Positions 46,615 through 56,578 of a DNA stretch of 64,000 nucleotides are shown here, in pieces (position 1 is the stretch's first letter; every line of letters starts with the position of its first letter). Source of the stretch: Vibrio ishigakensis (GTDB lineage Bacteria; Pseudomonadota; Gammaproteobacteria; Enterobacterales; Vibrionaceae); contig NZ_AP024881.1 in the NCBI RefSeq assembly GCF_024347675.1, positions 2,542,001 to 2,606,000 of the forward strand, in the 5' to 3' direction. Both the position numbers and the translations under genes were made by a program. The notes below the pieces were generated by a model. It made no database searches. It had not been told where the DNA came from and was given only the letters and a program-made list of their open reading frames with translations.

Positions 46615-46621
46615 ATAGCAA

Positions 46622-46644
46622 AAAGGAGAGCAAATGCTCTCCTT
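46622..46644. terminator. Bidirectional terminator between RDD gene and lptG
   Basis: AAAGGAGAGCA / TGCTCTCCTTT perfect arms; T-rich tail on the plus strand and TTTTTGC on the minus strand. Confidence 0.85.
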
Positions 46645-46652
46645 TCTTTTAT

Positions 46653-47723
46653 TTATAGCTTCCGCCTCAATAAGAGTATCGCCACCAGCATAAAGGCAAA
46701 GCTTGGTGCTATAGCCCCCCACATTGGTGGTATCTGATATACCAAGCTCAGCGGTCCAAAGAACTCTGAAGAGATGTAAAAGGCAAAGCCTGCAATTACA
46801 CCCGACAGTATCCGCGCGCCCATGGTTACACTTCGCAGCGGACCAAATACAAATGAGAGTGCAAGCAACATCATTACCGCGATAGACAATGGCTGAGATA
46901 TCTTGCGCCAGAACGCAAGCTCATAACGAGATGCATCCTGCTCTGAGTCTTTAAGATAATTGACGTAACTATTTAGCCCCGACAGAGATAGCTCTTCCGG
47001 TTTTACCGTTACTATCTCAAGCTTGTCTGGAGCGAGCGTGCTATTCCACTCCATTGTCGGCTCTGTATCCTTGGTGATCTGTGTTTCATTGGTATACAGG
47101 GTAGTTGTTACCTTTTGCAGTTCCCAATCATTGTCGCCAATATATTCTGCTTTCTGGGCAAAGATACTTCGAATCAGATTCTTATCGGCATCGTATTCCC
47201 AGATATTAACCGCATTCAGCTCATCACCATTTACACGACCAATATAGATAAAATCATTGGCATCTTTCGCCCAAACACCGGCACGGGTAGATACCATGTG
47301 ACCACCAGATACAGACAGGGTACGCAGTTCACGAGCCATCTTCTGAGCCTGAGGCGCGCCCCATTCACCCAATAGCATGACCATAAACATCAGTGGCAGC
47401 GCGGTTTTAAGCACTGACATACCTATGTTTAGCTTTGAATAACCAGAGGCCTGCATAACGGTCAGCTCGGAGCTGGTTGCTAGTGTTCCTAGGGCGATCA
47501 AAGAGCCAAGCAACGCTGCCATAGGGAAAAAGAGCTCGATATCACGAGGGACACTCAACAGTACGAAGTACAAGGCGTGCATAAGGTCATAGGTACCACG
47601 ACCTACCTTACGCAGTTGCTCAACATACTTGATGATGCCAGATAGCCCAACTAGGGTAACCAAACAGATAGAGCTGGTCGCGATAATGGTGCGACCGATA
47701 TAGAGGTCTAGTATCTTAAACAT
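46653..47723 (-). CDS. lptG: LPS export ABC transporter permease LptG
   Basis: 356 aa with three N-terminal membrane helices, a periplasmic beta-jellyroll-like domain and three C-terminal helices, the YjgP/YjgQ layout. LDLYIGRTIIATSSICLVTL opens the protein and SVTMGARILSGVIAGFAFYISSEFFGPLSLVY is typical of LptG. With LptF and LptB it extracts lipopolysaccharide from the inner membrane. The ATG directly follows the TAG of lptF without a gap. Confidence 0.95.
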   Translation of the reverse strand: MFKILDLYIGRTIIATSSICLVTLVGLSGIIKYVEQLRKVGRGTYDLMHALYFVLLSVPRDIELFFPMAALLGSLIALGTLATSSELTVMQASGYSKLNIGMSVLKTALPLMFMVMLLGEWGAPQAQKMARELRTLSVSGGHMVSTRAGVWAKDANDFIYIGRVNGDELNAVNIWEYDADKNLIRSIFAQKAEYIGDNDWELQKVTTTLYTNETQITKDTEPTMEWNSTLAPDKLEIVTVKPEELSLSGLNSYVNYLKDSEQDASRYELAFWRKISQPLSIAVMMLLALSFVFGPLRSVTMGARILSGVIAGFAFYISSEFFGPLSLVYQIPPMWGAIAPSFAFMLVAILLLRRKL

Positions 47724-48824
47724 CTATGCTGCCCTCTTCTGACGAATCTTATCTTTGAAGCGCCTTACCGGCAGACTATCCAAACTGTTCAAGACCACAC
47801 CTACCACTAGAAGACCGATATTCATCGGCCACATTCCGATTACTTCAGAGATTTTGCCATCCTCAATCGCTGATTTGGCCGCACTGATAGACATAAAGTA
47901 AGCAAGATAGAACAAAATTGCTGGTCCCATCTTAGCGAAACGCCCCTGACGAGGGTTTACCTTTGATAGAGGGATAACCACCAACGTCAGTAGCGGAATA
48001 CAGATAATCAAACTGATACGCCAATGAAGCTCCGCTCTAGCGCGGCGATCTGGGTTATTCCAAAGCTCAATAGTTGGAATCGCTTCAAAATCACGCCCTT
48101 TAGGCTTTACTTCACGCTGGCCAATCAGCGCATCGTACTCATCAAAGTCCGTCTGCATATAGTCAAGCTGTGTGGGAATTCCCTCAAAGCGAGTACCATC
48201 AAACAGTTTCAGGATCTGGCGACCGTCAGCAAGCTCTTGGGCTACCCCAGAATCAGCAAACGCTACACTAGGGCGAATCGAACCCTGACCAACTGTCTGT
48301 GCAATAAACACATTAGTGAGCTTCTTATCTTTCAGGTCATCAATAAACACCACCGCACTGCCGTCAGGCGTACGTTGGAACTGACCCTTTTGCAAAAGCT
48401 CGACACTGGTATCAGCAGCAAGTTGATCCATGATCTGCGCTTCTTTGTCTTGCGACCAAGGCGAAAAGTATAAAGAGTTAAATGCAGCCACACCTGAGGT
48501 GATAACCGCAAGATACAGCGCGGCCTGAATAAGGAACTTGTTCCCTATACCAGTCGCGTTCATCACTGTAATTTCACTCTCGGCGTACAGACGACCAAAA
48601 GTGAGCAAAATACCAATATATAGACTCAGTGGAAGCATCAACAAGCCCATAGCAGGCATGTTCAAACCGACAATAGTCATGATTAGGCGCGCCGGTATAT
48701 CACCGTCGGATGCCTCTGCCAGTACGCTTATGAATCGCTGGCTTAGAAAGATCAAAAACAAGACGAAAAAGATCGCTAATTGACTCTTTATGGTCTCGCG
48801 GATCAAATATCTAACAATAATCAC
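47724..48824 (-). CDS. lptF: LPS export ABC transporter permease LptF
   Basis: 366 aa, same YjgP/YjgQ fold as its partner. IIVRYLIRETIKSQLAIFFVLFLIFLSQRFI opens the protein and VNPRQGRFAKMGPAILFYLAYF lies near the C-terminal helices. The start codon is GTG, with AGGGA upstream. First gene of lptF-lptG, divergent from pepA over 219 AT-rich bases, an arrangement shared with E. coli. Confidence 0.95.
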   Translation of the reverse strand: MIIVRYLIRETIKSQLAIFFVLFLIFLSQRFISVLAEASDGDIPARLIMTIVGLNMPAMGLLMLPLSLYIGILLTFGRLYAESEITVMNATGIGNKFLIQAALYLAVITSGVAAFNSLYFSPWSQDKEAQIMDQLAADTSVELLQKGQFQRTPDGSAVVFIDDLKDKKLTNVFIAQTVGQGSIRPSVAFADSGVAQELADGRQILKLFDGTRFEGIPTQLDYMQTDFDEYDALIGQREVKPKGRDFEAIPTIELWNNPDRRARAELHWRISLIICIPLLTLVVIPLSKVNPRQGRFAKMGPAILFYLAYFMSISAAKSAIEDGKISEVIGMWPMNIGLLVVGVVLNSLDSLPVRRFKDKIRQKRAA

Positions 48825-49043
48825 GCTAAATTCCCTATAAGCTCAGATGCAAAACTTGTATTTTTGCAGGAATCGCTATAATTTCTGATTGAAACTTTTA
48901 TTTTTCAATTTTTTTTATAAATCGACAACAATTTAACTTGCTCAAACTTCTTGAGTAAACATAGCTCTTGACCAAGATTCAACAAGTTAAGTCGTCATTA
49001 TCTAACATTTATTGTTGTTTGTCTTCAGGATGTAGGAGTAGGC

Positions 49044-50552
49044 ATGGAGTTCAGTGTAAAAAGTGGTAGCCCAGAGAAACAGCGCAGTGCTTGCATTGTC
49101 GTTGGAGTATTCGAGCCACGTCGTCTTTCACCAGTAGCAGAGCAGCTTGATGAGATCAGTAATGGTTACCTAAGCTCACTTCTGCGTCGTGGTGACCTAG
49201 AAGGAAAGCCAGGACAAATGCTCCTCCTGCACCAAGTACCTGGTGTGCTTTCTGAACGCGTTCTTCTTGTTGGCTGTGGTAAAGAGCGTGAGCTCGGTGA
49301 GCGCCAATATAAAGAGATCATTCAAAAAACCATCAGCACCCTTAACGAAACCGGCTCAATGGAAGCGGTATGTTTCCTAACTGAACTGCACGTTAAAGGC
49401 CGTGACACTTACTGGAAGGTTCGTCAGGCAGTTGAAGCAACGCACGAAGGTCTGTACACCTTTGATCAGTTCAAGAGCAACAAGCCTGAGACTCGTCGCC
49501 CGCTACGCAAGCTAGTATTTAACGTACCAACTCGTCGTGAGCTGAGCATTGGTGAGCGCGCTATCAAGCACGGTCTTGCGGTTGCGGCTGGTGTTAACGC
49601 ATCTAAAGATCTGGGCAACATGCCACCAAACGTGGCTAACCCAGCATACCTAGCCTCTCAGGCTCGTCGTCTAGCAGATGATTACGATACCGTGACCACT
49701 AAGATCATCGGTGAGCAAGAGATGGAAAAGCTAGGCATGACTTCATATCTAGCGGTTGGTCGTGGCTCTCACAACGAATCTATGATGTCGGTTATCGACT
49801 ACAAGGGTAACCCTGACTCAGACGCTAAACCTATTGTACTTATCGGTAAGGGCCTAACCTTCGACTCAGGCGGTATCTCGCTTAAACCAGGCGAAGGTAT
49901 GGACGAGATGAAGTACGACATGTGTGGTGCGGCAAGTGTATTCGGTGCAATGAAAGCGCTGGCTCAGCTAAACCTACCTATTAACGTGGTTGGCGTACTT
50001 GCTGGCTGTGAGAACATGCCAGGCAGCAACGCATACCGTCCAGGTGACATTCTGACTACCATGTCAGGTCAAACTGTTGAGGTTCTGAACACCGATGCTG
50101 AGGGTCGTCTAGTGCTGTGTGATGCGCTGACTTATGTTGAGCGTTTTGAGCCAGAATCAGTTGTCGATGTTGCGACTCTAACTGGCGCATGTGTGATTGC
50201 TCTGGGTCATCACATCAGTGGTGTTCTATCAAACCACAACCCGCTTGCACACGAGCTGGTAAACGCTTCTGAGCAGTCTGGTGACCGCGCATGGCGTCTG
50301 CCTATGGCTGATGAGTATCAAGAGCAGCTAGCTAGCCCGTTCGCAGATATGGCAAACATCGGTGGTCGCCCAGCAGGCACCATCACTGCTGGCTGTTTCT
50401 TAGCGCGCTTTGCCAAGAAGTACAACTGGGCTCACTTGGATATCGCAGGAACAGCTTGGAAGTCAGGTAAAGCCAAAGGCTCAACCGGACGTCCAGTATC
50501 GCTTCTGGTTCAGTTCCTACTGAATCGCAGCGGCCAAGAGATCGAAGAGTAA
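49044..50552 (+). CDS. pepA: Leucyl aminopeptidase PepA
   Basis: 502-aa M17 peptidase. The C-terminal catalytic domain has [30 protein letters not shown] with metal ligands and catalytic Lys, and the signature [14 protein letters not shown]. PepA also binds DNA as an accessory factor in site-specific recombination and in carAB/pyrimidine regulation in enterobacteria. ATG follows GGAG. HolC and valS follow downstream, interrupted by an ERIC-type repeat. Confidence 0.96.
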   Translation: MEFSVKSGSPEKQRSACIVVGVFEPRRLSPVAEQLDEISNGYLSSLLRRGDLEGKPGQMLLLHQVPGVLSERVLLVGCGKERELGERQYKEIIQKTISTLNETGSMEAVCFLTELHVKGRDTYWKVRQAVEATHEGLYTFDQFKSNKPETRRPLRKLVFNVPTRRELSIGERAIKHGLAVAAGVNASKDLGNMPPNVANPAYLASQARRLADDYDTVTTKIIGEQEMEKLGMTSYLAVGRGSHNESMMSVIDYKGNPDSDAKPIVLIGKGLTFDSGGISLKPGEGMDEMKYDMCGAASVFGAMKALAQLNLPINVVGVLAGCENMPGSNAYRPGDILTTMSGQTVEVLNTDAEGRLVLCDALTYVERFEPESVVDVATLTGACVIALGHHISGVLSNHNPLAHELVNASEQSGDRAWRLPMADEYQEQLASPFADMANIGGRPAGTITAGCFLARFAKKYNWAHLDIAGTAWKSGKAKGSTGRPVSLLVQFLLNRSGQEIEE

Positions 50553-50560
50553 TAGATTAC

Positions 50561-50576
50561 GCCTCCCTCGGGAGGC
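50561..50576 (+). terminator. Hairpin after pepA
   Basis: GCCTCC / GGAGGC with loop CTCG directly after the pepA stop; no T-run follows, so termination is uncertain. Confidence 0.4.
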
Positions 50577-50578
50577 CG

Positions 50579-50705
50579 TATACCCGAAATGATTGGAGAT
50601 GCTGGTAGGCGGCCAACGAGCCAAGCGCCTGAGCATAGATAAACTATGTGATGGCGTTGGCGAGTGCCAGCCAACACCCCAGCATCTTCAAGTAAGAAGG
50701 GTATA
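50579..50705. repeat. ERIC-type intergenic repeat, 127 bp
   Basis: Bounded by TATACCC (50579-50585) and GGGTATA (50699-50705), with long imperfect inverted arms: GATGCTGG near the left end pairs with CCAGCATC near the right, and GGCCAACG with the right-hand TGGCGAGTGCC region. The 127-base length and the TTCAAGTAAGAAGGGTATA end match the ERIC family known in enterobacteria and Vibrio. It occupies most of the pepA-holC gap and would be transcribed. Confidence 0.8.
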
Positions 50706-50712
50706 TTGATTT

Positions 50713-51159
50713 ATGACCACAGCCACTTTTTACATCATAGAGCCAGACAGTCAGGCCGATAGTCCACAAGGCTTTCAAGACTATGTTCTCTATCTACTGA
50801 AGCACTTTGTTTCGCAAGGTGCTCGCATCTACCTGCATACCGACGACAGACAAGACGCAGAATCTTGGGATGACTTCTTGTTTCAACAAGATAATGATGC
50901 CTTTATTCCGCATAACCTAACCGGTGAAGGCCCACGCCAGGGCACCCCCGTTGAAATAGGTTTTCTACCCGCTCACCTCTCCAGAAACCGAAACTTACTC
51001 ATCAACGTGTCGAATAATGAGACAAACTTTGCTCGAAGTGTGCATCAAGTGGTAGACTTCGTCCCTTGCGATGAAAAAGCAAAGCATACCGCCAGAGAAA
51101 GGTATAAAATTTACCGTCAGGCGGGCTATCAAATGCAAACCATCACCATCAAAAAATAA
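50713..51159 (+). CDS. holC: DNA polymerase III chi subunit
   Basis: 148 aa. MTTATFYIIEPDSQADSP and the run ARIYLHTDDRQDAESWDDFLFQ, FIPHNLTGEGP, PVEIGF, LLINVSN and VVDFVPCDEKAKHTARERYKIYRQAGY are all HolC hallmarks. Chi links the clamp loader to SSB. Placement between pepA and valS is conserved in gamma-proteobacteria. Confidence 0.95.
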   Translation: MTTATFYIIEPDSQADSPQGFQDYVLYLLKHFVSQGARIYLHTDDRQDAESWDDFLFQQDNDAFIPHNLTGEGPRQGTPVEIGFLPAHLSRNRNLLINVSNNETNFARSVHQVVDFVPCDEKAKHTARERYKIYRQAGYQMQTITIKK

Positions 51160-51267
51160 TGTGGCTCAAACTCCATAGCTAAAGTTTTTAGCCCTTAACT
51201 AGGCTAAACCCTTAATTTATGCAGTTTGCCCTTAACTCAACTATCTAACGATCCATGTAAGAGCATT

Positions 51268-54126
51268 ATGGAAAAGACATATAATCCAACTTCGATTGAA
51301 CAAGCAACCTACCAAGCTTGGGAAGAAAAAGGCTACTTTAAGCCACACGGTGACACGACCAAAGAATCATACAGCATCATGATCCCACCGCCGAACGTCA
51401 CCGGCAGTCTACACATGGGTCACGCGTTCCAAGACACCATCATGGATACTCTAATCCGCGCTGAGCGTATGAAAGGCAAAAACACCCTTTGGCAGGTAGG
51501 TACCGACCACGCCGGTATCGCTACTCAAATGGTAGTTGAGCGTAAGATCGCAGCAGAAGAAGGCAAAACTAAGCACGATTACGGTCGTGATGCCTTCATT
51601 GACAAGATCTGGGAATGGAAAGGCGAATCTGGTGGCACTATCACCAAACAGCTTCGTCGTCTGGGTGCATCGGTTGATTGGGACCGTGAGCGCTTCACTA
51701 TGGACGATGGCCTATCTAACGCGGTTCAAGAAGTGTTTGTTCGCCTATATGAAGACGACCTAATCTATCGTGGTAAGCGTCTAGTTAACTGGGATCCTAA
51801 GCTACATACAGCTATCTCAGACCTAGAAGTAGAGAACAAAGACAAGAAGGGCCACATGTGGCACTTCCGCTACCCTCTAGCAAACGGTGTTAAGACTGCA
51901 GATGGCAAAGACTACATCGTAGTTGCGACCACTCGTCCTGAAACCATGCTTGGCGATACTGGTGTTGCTGTAAACCCAGAAGATCCACGCTACAAAGACC
52001 TAATCGGCAAAGAGATCCTGCTTCCTGTTGTAAACCGTCTTATCCCTATCGTAGGCGATGAGCACGCGGACATGGAAAAAGGCACAGGTTGTGTGAAGAT
52101 CACACCTGCGCACGACTTCAATGACTACGAAGTTGGTAAGCGTCACAGCCTACCAATGATCAACATCCTGACCTTCAACGCTGACATCCGCGATGCGGCT
52201 GAGGTGTTCACCACTAACGGTGAGCCAAGCGATGCATACTCAACTGAGCTTCCTGCTAAATATCACGGCATGGAGCGCTTCGCCGCTCGTAAAGCTATCG
52301 TGGCTGAGTTTGAAGAGCTAGGTCTACTAGACGAAATCAAAGACCACGACCTAACTGTACCTTACGGCGACCGTGGTGGTGTGGTTATCGAACCAATGCT
52401 AACTGACCAATGGTATGTGCGTACTGCTCCTCTAGCAGAGACGGCAACCAAAGCGGTTGAAGATGGCGAGATTCAATTCGTTCCTAAGCAATACGAAAAC
52501 ATGTACTTCTCTTGGATGCGTGACATTCAAGACTGGTGTATCTCTCGTCAGCTTTGGTGGGGTCACCGCATCCCAGCATGGTACGACAACGACGGCAACG
52601 TATACGTAGGTCGTACTGAAGAAGAAGTGCGTGCAAACAACAACCTAGCGCCTGTAGTTGTTCTTCGCCAAGACGACGATGTACTGGATACCTGGTTCTC
52701 TTCTGCGCTATGGACATTCGGTACTCAAGGCTGGCCAGAGAACACTGAAGACCTGAAGACCTTCCACCCATCAGATGTGCTGGTAACTGGTTTTGACATC
52801 ATCTTCTTCTGGGTTGCTCGCATGATCATGATGACCATGCACTTCTGTAAAGATGAAAACGGCAAACCACAAGTACCATTCAAGACTGTTTACGTTACTG
52901 GCCTTATCCGTGATGAGAACGGCGACAAGATGTCTAAGTCCAAGGGTAACGTTCTAGACCCAATCGACATGATCGATGGTATCGACCTTGAATCTCTAGT
53001 TGAAAAGCGCACTGGCAACATGATGCAGCCTCAGCTAGCGAAGAAGATCGAGAAGAACACACGTAAGACATTCGAGGATGGCATCGAACCATACGGTACT
53101 GACGCACTGCGTTTCACCCTAGCAGCTATGGCCTCTACTGGTCGTGACATCAACTGGGACATGAAGCGCCTTGAGGGTTACCGTAACTTCTGTAACAAGC
53201 TATGGAACGCAAGCCGTTACGTACTGATGAACACAGAAGAGCAAGATTGTGGCTTCAATGGTGGTGAGATTGAGTACTCACTAGCAGACAAGTGGATCGA
53301 ATCTCAGTTCGAACTAGCAGCGAAAGAATTCAATGGTCACATTGATAACTTCCGTCTGGATATGGCTGCTAACACCATCTATGAGTTCATCTGGAACCAA
53401 TTCTGTGACTGGTATCTAGAGCTAACCAAACCTGTTCTATGGAAAGGCACTGAAGCTCAGCAACGTGGTACGCGTCGCACTCTAATCACGGTTCTAGAGA
53501 AGACTCTGCGTCTAGCGCATCCTGTGATCCCTTACATCACCGAGACTATCTGGCAGAGCATCAAGCCACTGGTTGACGGCGTTGAAGGCGACACCATCAT
53601 GCTACAGGCTCTGCCTCAGTATGATGAAGCGAACTTCAATCAAGAAGCTCTAGATGACATCGAGTGGGTTAAGGCATTTATCACTAGCATCCGTAACCTG
53701 CGTGCAGAGTACGACATCGCACCAAGCAAACCGCTAGACGTGATGCTAAAAGTGGCTGATGAGAAAGACGCACAGCGTGCAGAAGCAAACCGTCAGGTAT
53801 TGGTATCTCTAGCTAAGCTAGAAGGCATCAAGCTGCTTGCTGAAGGCGAAGAGACTCCAGCATGTGCAACGGCTCTAGTGGGTAAGTCTGAGCTGATGAT
53901 CCCTATGGCTGGCCTTATCGATAAAGACGCTGAACTAGCTCGTCTACAAGGCGAAGTTAAGAAGACTCAAGGTGAGATCAAGCGTCTTGAAGGCAAACTA
54001 AACAACCAAGGCTTCGTAGCGAAAGCACCTGAAGCGGTTGTAGCTAAAGAGCGTGAGAAGCTAGTGGGCTACCAAGAGACACTAACCAAGCTTGAAGAGC
54101 AGATGGCGACCATCGCCGCGCTTTAA
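51268..54126 (+). CDS. valS: Valyl-tRNA synthetase
   Basis: 952-aa class I synthetase. HIGH motif as HMGH (49-52) within [14 protein letters not shown], the editing CP1 domain in the middle, KMSKS at 554-558 ([14 protein letters not shown]), an anticodon-binding domain and a C-terminal coiled coil (about 885-950, [20 protein letters not shown]). The frame opens at 51226, but the ATG at 51268 gives the family start [20 protein letters not shown]. One extra segment, the stretch [15 protein letters not shown] after the KMSKS loop, is the usual form in gamma-proteobacteria. Confidence 0.97.
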   Translation: MEKTYNPTSIEQATYQAWEEKGYFKPHGDTTKESYSIMIPPPNVTGSLHMGHAFQDTIMDTLIRAERMKGKNTLWQVGTDHAGIATQMVVERKIAAEEGKTKHDYGRDAFIDKIWEWKGESGGTITKQLRRLGASVDWDRERFTMDDGLSNAVQEVFVRLYEDDLIYRGKRLVNWDPKLHTAISDLEVENKDKKGHMWHFRYPLANGVKTADGKDYIVVATTRPETMLGDTGVAVNPEDPRYKDLIGKEILLPVVNRLIPIVGDEHADMEKGTGCVKITPAHDFNDYEVGKRHSLPMINILTFNADIRDAAEVFTTNGEPSDAYSTELPAKYHGMERFAARKAIVAEFEELGLLDEIKDHDLTVPYGDRGGVVIEPMLTDQWYVRTAPLAETATKAVEDGEIQFVPKQYENMYFSWMRDIQDWCISRQLWWGHRIPAWYDNDGNVYVGRTEEEVRANNNLAPVVVLRQDDDVLDTWFSSALWTFGTQGWPENTEDLKTFHPSDVLVTGFDIIFFWVARMIMMTMHFCKDENGKPQVPFKTVYVTGLIRDENGDKMSKSKGNVLDPIDMIDGIDLESLVEKRTGNMMQPQLAKKIEKNTRKTFEDGIEPYGTDALRFTLAAMASTGRDINWDMKRLEGYRNFCNKLWNASRYVLMNTEEQDCGFNGGEIEYSLADKWIESQFELAAKEFNGHIDNFRLDMAANTIYEFIWNQFCDWYLELTKPVLWKGTEAQQRGTRRTLITVLEKTLRLAHPVIPYITETIWQSIKPLVDGVEGDTIMLQALPQYDEANFNQEALDDIEWVKAFITSIRNLRAEYDIAPSKPLDVMLKVADEKDAQRAEANRQVLVSLAKLEGIKLLAEGEETPACATALVGKSELMIPMAGLIDKDAELARLQGEVKKTQGEIKRLEGKLNNQGFVAKAPEAVVAKEREKLVGYQETLTKLEEQMATIAAL

Positions 54127-54142
54127 TAGGCAATTAAATGAG

Positions 54143-54173
54143 AAAGGGTTGACCATGTGTCAGCCCTTTTTTT
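54143..54173 (+). terminator. Terminator after valS
   Basis: AAAGGGTTGA / TCAGCCCTTT arms (one G-T pair) and seven T. Confidence 0.85.
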
Positions 54174-54217
54174 ATGCCTGATAGGTAGCACCTATCACAC
54201 TTTTTGGTAAAAATCAC

Positions 54218-54246
54218 TTGTGATAATGAGAATTATTATCAATAAT
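54218..54246 (+). promoter_or_regulatory. Promoter with embedded Fur box upstream of the DUF2061 gene
   Basis: TTGTGA, 17-base spacer, AATAAT. The Fur box fills the spacer almost exactly. Proposed promoter; not the only possible one in this AT-rich stretch. Confidence 0.5.
54222..54240. promoter_or_regulatory. Fur box
   Basis: GATAATGAGAATTATTATC matches the 19-base Fur consensus GATAATGATAATCATTATC in 17 positions. It lies 38 bases before the DUF2061 start codon. Ferric-uptake repression is inferred. Confidence 0.8.
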
Positions 54247-54277
54247 AAATTCAGATTCACGAGATGAGTAGCCAATT

Positions 54278-54658
54278 ATGAAAAAGACCATCAGCTTTGC
54301 ATTCTTACACTTCACCATCGCTTTTAGTGTCGCTTACATTCTAACTGGCGATATCATCCTAGGTAGCTTGATAGCCATGACTGAGCCTGCGGTAAACACG
54401 GTTGCCTTCTATTTCCATGAGCTGGTTTGGCAGCGCTCTAACAAGCTTAGAGAGATAGCTAAGAATCCAAAAATCAAAACAGCCAGCTTCGCTGCCGTCC
54501 ATTTTAGCGTCGCATTCAGCGTAGTGTATCTGTTAACTGGTGACGCATTGGCTGGTGGTATCATTGCCCTACTTGAGCCATCTATCAACACAGTCGCCTA
54601 CTACTTCCACGAGAAGGTATGGCTTAAAATCCAAGACAACCGTTTTGCCCACGCATAA
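54278..54658 (+). CDS. Duplicated DUF2061 small membrane protein, probably iron-regulated
   Basis: 126 aa made of two copies of the DUF2061 unit (3-51 and 68-115). Each has H-F-x-x-A-F-S-V-x-Y-x-L-T-G-D, a hydrophobic helix, then E-P-x-x-N-T-V-A-x-Y-F-H-E-x-V-W. Each half predicts two short membrane helices. Function unknown. A near-consensus Fur box overlaps its presumed promoter, pointing to expression under iron limitation (inference). Single-gene unit between valS and rraB. Confidence 0.85.
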   Translation: MKKTISFAFLHFTIAFSVAYILTGDIILGSLIAMTEPAVNTVAFYFHELVWQRSNKLREIAKNPKIKTASFAAVHFSVAFSVVYLLTGDALAGGIIALLEPSINTVAYYFHEKVWLKIQDNRFAHA

Positions 54659-54688
54659 AAAAGCCCGCTCAATTGAGCGGGCCCTTAA
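54659..54688. terminator. Bidirectional terminator between DUF2061 gene and rraB
   Basis: GCCCGCTCAATTGAGCGGGC, a perfect 20-base palindrome (54663-54682), with A-run on the left. The strong T-run is on the minus strand, serving rraB; the plus-strand tail is CCTTAAAT. Confidence 0.8.
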
Positions 54689-54703
54689 ATCTGCTAACGG
54701 CAA

Positions 54704-55120
54704 TTACTCTTGCTCGTCTTCTTCATCGTCATACACTAGTGCATCTTCGCCTTCATAGAAGGTGCCCCAGCCATCGTAGATGATGTCGTATTTCTCAGCT
54801 AGGTTGATAAGCTTTTCAGCCTGCTCATCGATAAGCTCAGCATCTAGAGCGCAGCTCATTGTTGCATCACAACAAAGAAGCTTAGTGCCATCTTCATCTT
54901 CGGTTTCTTCTGCTTCAAGAACCTCGAAGCCCATCTTAAATGCTTCTACTACCGCTTTTTCAAGGGTTTCAAAGTTTTCAGCCATTAGATGGTGTTCAAT
55001 CTCATACAGAGCATCCGGCTCACTACCATCTTCAAGAAGCGCTGCGATGATGTCGCGCGTATCTTCTTTTTGGATTTCAATCAGCTCTTCAACAGATAGG
55101 TAATCTTCTGCTTGTGACAT
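54704..55120 (-). CDS. rraB: Ribonuclease E inhibitor RraB
   Basis: 138 aa, strongly acidic, the exact E. coli length. It begins [36 protein letters not shown] and ends in a Glu/Asp-rich tail. RraB binds RNase E and changes which RNAs it cleaves. The frame opens at 55204, but the ATG at 55120 has GGGAG and gives the family N-terminus. Divergent from argF. Confidence 0.93.
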   Translation of the reverse strand: MSQAEDYLSVEELIEIQKEDTRDIIAALLEDGSEPDALYEIEHHLMAENFETLEKAVVEAFKMGFEVLEAEETEDEDGTKLLCCDATMSCALDAELIDEQAEKLINLAEKYDIIYDGWGTFYEGEDALVYDDEEDEQE

Positions 55121-55284
55121 GGAGATGCTCCCGAGTTTTATATCATTCAAAGTGTGTTCCGGACGAAATATGGCACGGTTACAGGAAAAATGAAAGAAGT
55201 TCATCCAACCTATTATTAGCAGTCAAACTAAGCCCAAGTAAAAACAGAACCACAACAGAATACAAAATCATTAAAAATACGCCA

Positions 55285-55323
55285 ATGTGTATTTTTACGC
55301 ATGATTTTTAAATTTAAATGCAT
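55285..55323. promoter_or_regulatory. Tandem ARG boxes upstream of argF
   Basis: Box 1 ATGTGTATTTTTACGCAT (55285-55302) is an 18-base near-palindrome; box 2 TTTTAAATTTAAATGCAT (55306-55323) follows after exactly 3 bases, the spacing ArgR hexamers use. Box 2 is less symmetrical. They lie 39-77 bases before argF. Confidence 0.65.
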
Positions 55324-55361
55324 TAGGATGAGTTTATGCGACTCCAGTAAAGGAAAGGACA

Positions 55362-56366
55362 ATGGCGTACAATTTGAGAAACCGCAACTTTTTAAAACTA
55401 TTAGATTTTACCCCTAAAGAGATCGGTTTTCTGCTCGATCTTTCTGCTGAGCTGAAGAAAGCCAAATACTCAGGTACCGAGCAAAAGAAATTAGTGGGTA
55501 AAAACATCGCCCTTATCTTTGAAAAAGCCTCGACTCGAACTCGCTGTGCCTTTGAAGTGGCTGCCTTCGACCAAGGAGCTCAGGTCTCTTATCTCGGCCC
55601 GTCCGGCTCTCAAATCGGTCACAAAGAGTCGATGAAAGATACCGCTCGCGTATTGGGTCGCATGTACGATGGCATTGAATATCGTGGTTTTGGCCAAGAG
55701 CGTGTAGAAGAGTTAGGGCAATATGCCGGCGTTCCGGTTTGGAATGGCCTCACTAATGAATTCCACCCAACCCAAATCCTGGCAGACTTCCTCACCATGG
55801 TAGAGCATGGTAAGGGTAAGCAACTGCATGAGATCACCTTCGCCTACCTTGGTGATGCCCGCAATAACATGGGTAACTCACTATTGGTTGGCGCAGCTAA
55901 GATGGGTATGGATGTGCGTATGGTGGCACCAAAGGCATTCTGGCCCGAACAAGAGTTGGTTGAGCAATGCCTGCAGATAGGAGAGTCTACCGGTGCCAAG
56001 ATCACCCTAACCGAGGATGTGAAAGCCGGAGTGGATGGTTGTGACTACCTATATACCGATGTATGGGTCTCTATGGGTGAATCCGACGAAGCCTGGAAAG
56101 AACGCATCGAGCTAATGAAGCCGTATCAGGTAAACATGCAAGCCATCAAGGATACCAACAATCCTCAGGTTAAGTTCATGCACTGCCTTCCCGCCTTCCA
56201 TGATGACCAAACCACCATCGGTAAAGAGGTTTGTGAGAAATACGGTCTACAAGGGCTAGAAGTAACCGATGAGGTATTCGAATCTGAGCACTCCATCGTA
56301 TTTGATCAGGCAGAGAACAGAATGCACACCATCAAGGCGGTTATGGTTGCAACACTTGGTCACTAA
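55362..56366 (+). CDS. argF: Ornithine carbamoyltransferase
   Basis: 334 aa. The carbamoyl-phosphate loop [33 protein letters not shown] and the ornithine loop [10 protein letters not shown] are all present. It makes citrulline from ornithine and carbamoyl phosphate. ATG follows AAAGGA. It is close to pyrB, which uses the same carbamoyl phosphate, as in several enteric and Vibrio genomes; ARG boxes precede it. Confidence 0.96.
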   Translation: MAYNLRNRNFLKLLDFTPKEIGFLLDLSAELKKAKYSGTEQKKLVGKNIALIFEKASTRTRCAFEVAAFDQGAQVSYLGPSGSQIGHKESMKDTARVLGRMYDGIEYRGFGQERVEELGQYAGVPVWNGLTNEFHPTQILADFLTMVEHGKGKQLHEITFAYLGDARNNMGNSLLVGAAKMGMDVRMVAPKAFWPEQELVEQCLQIGESTGAKITLTEDVKAGVDGCDYLYTDVWVSMGESDEAWKERIELMKPYQVNMQAIKDTNNPQVKFMHCLPAFHDDQTTIGKEVCEKYGLQGLEVTDEVFESEHSIVFDQAENRMHTIKAVMVATLGH

Positions 56367-56382
56367 ATCGTGACGCAATCGC

Positions 56383-56410
56383 TTGCGTTGTAGACGGTGG
56401 CGCGTATAAT
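56383..56410 (+). promoter_or_regulatory. pyrL-pyrBI promoter
   Basis: TTGCGT (56383-56388), 16-base spacer, TATAAT (56405-56410), 25 bases before the leader start codon. Confidence 0.65.
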
Positions 56411-56435
56411 CCTGAGCAAATTATAGGAGGAGCGA

Positions 56436-56513
56436 ATGCTACCAAGTGGCAACAACAAACCGAATAAAGCACACTGCATTTGCCGTGTACGTCTCCTATT
56501 TTTAAACAGTTAA
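56436..56513 (+). CDS. pyrL: pyrBI operon leader peptide
   Basis: A 25-codon frame with a strong AGGAGG site (56425-56430) six bases before its ATG. It encodes MLPSGNNKPNKAHCICRVRL followed by LFLNS and stops at TAA 56511-56513, four bases before a terminator stem. The RNA just before the stop is pyrimidine-rich with a run of U (about 56492-56503). This is the design of pyrBI attenuation: low UTP stalls polymerase in the U-run so the leader ribosome catches up and blocks the terminator. The peptide sequence itself is not conserved with E. coli PyrL. Confidence 0.72.
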   Translation: MLPSGNNKPNKAHCICRVRLLFLNS

Positions 56514-56517
56514 TAAT

Positions 56518-56543
56518 AGCCTCCCATTATGGGGGGCTTTTTT
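56518..56543 (+). terminator. pyrBI attenuator
   Basis: AGCCTCCCA / TGGGGGGCT 9-base stem with loop TTA and six T. Placed directly after the leader stop, before pyrB. Confidence 0.85.
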
Positions 56544-56578
56544 ATGCCCAGTTACCATTCCACTGAAGGAAGAAGACC

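Noticed and set aside
51160..51267. T-box or other leader element before valS
   Set aside because: The gap has no T-box sequence or stable antiterminator-like fold, and Vibrio synthetase genes do not normally use T-boxes.
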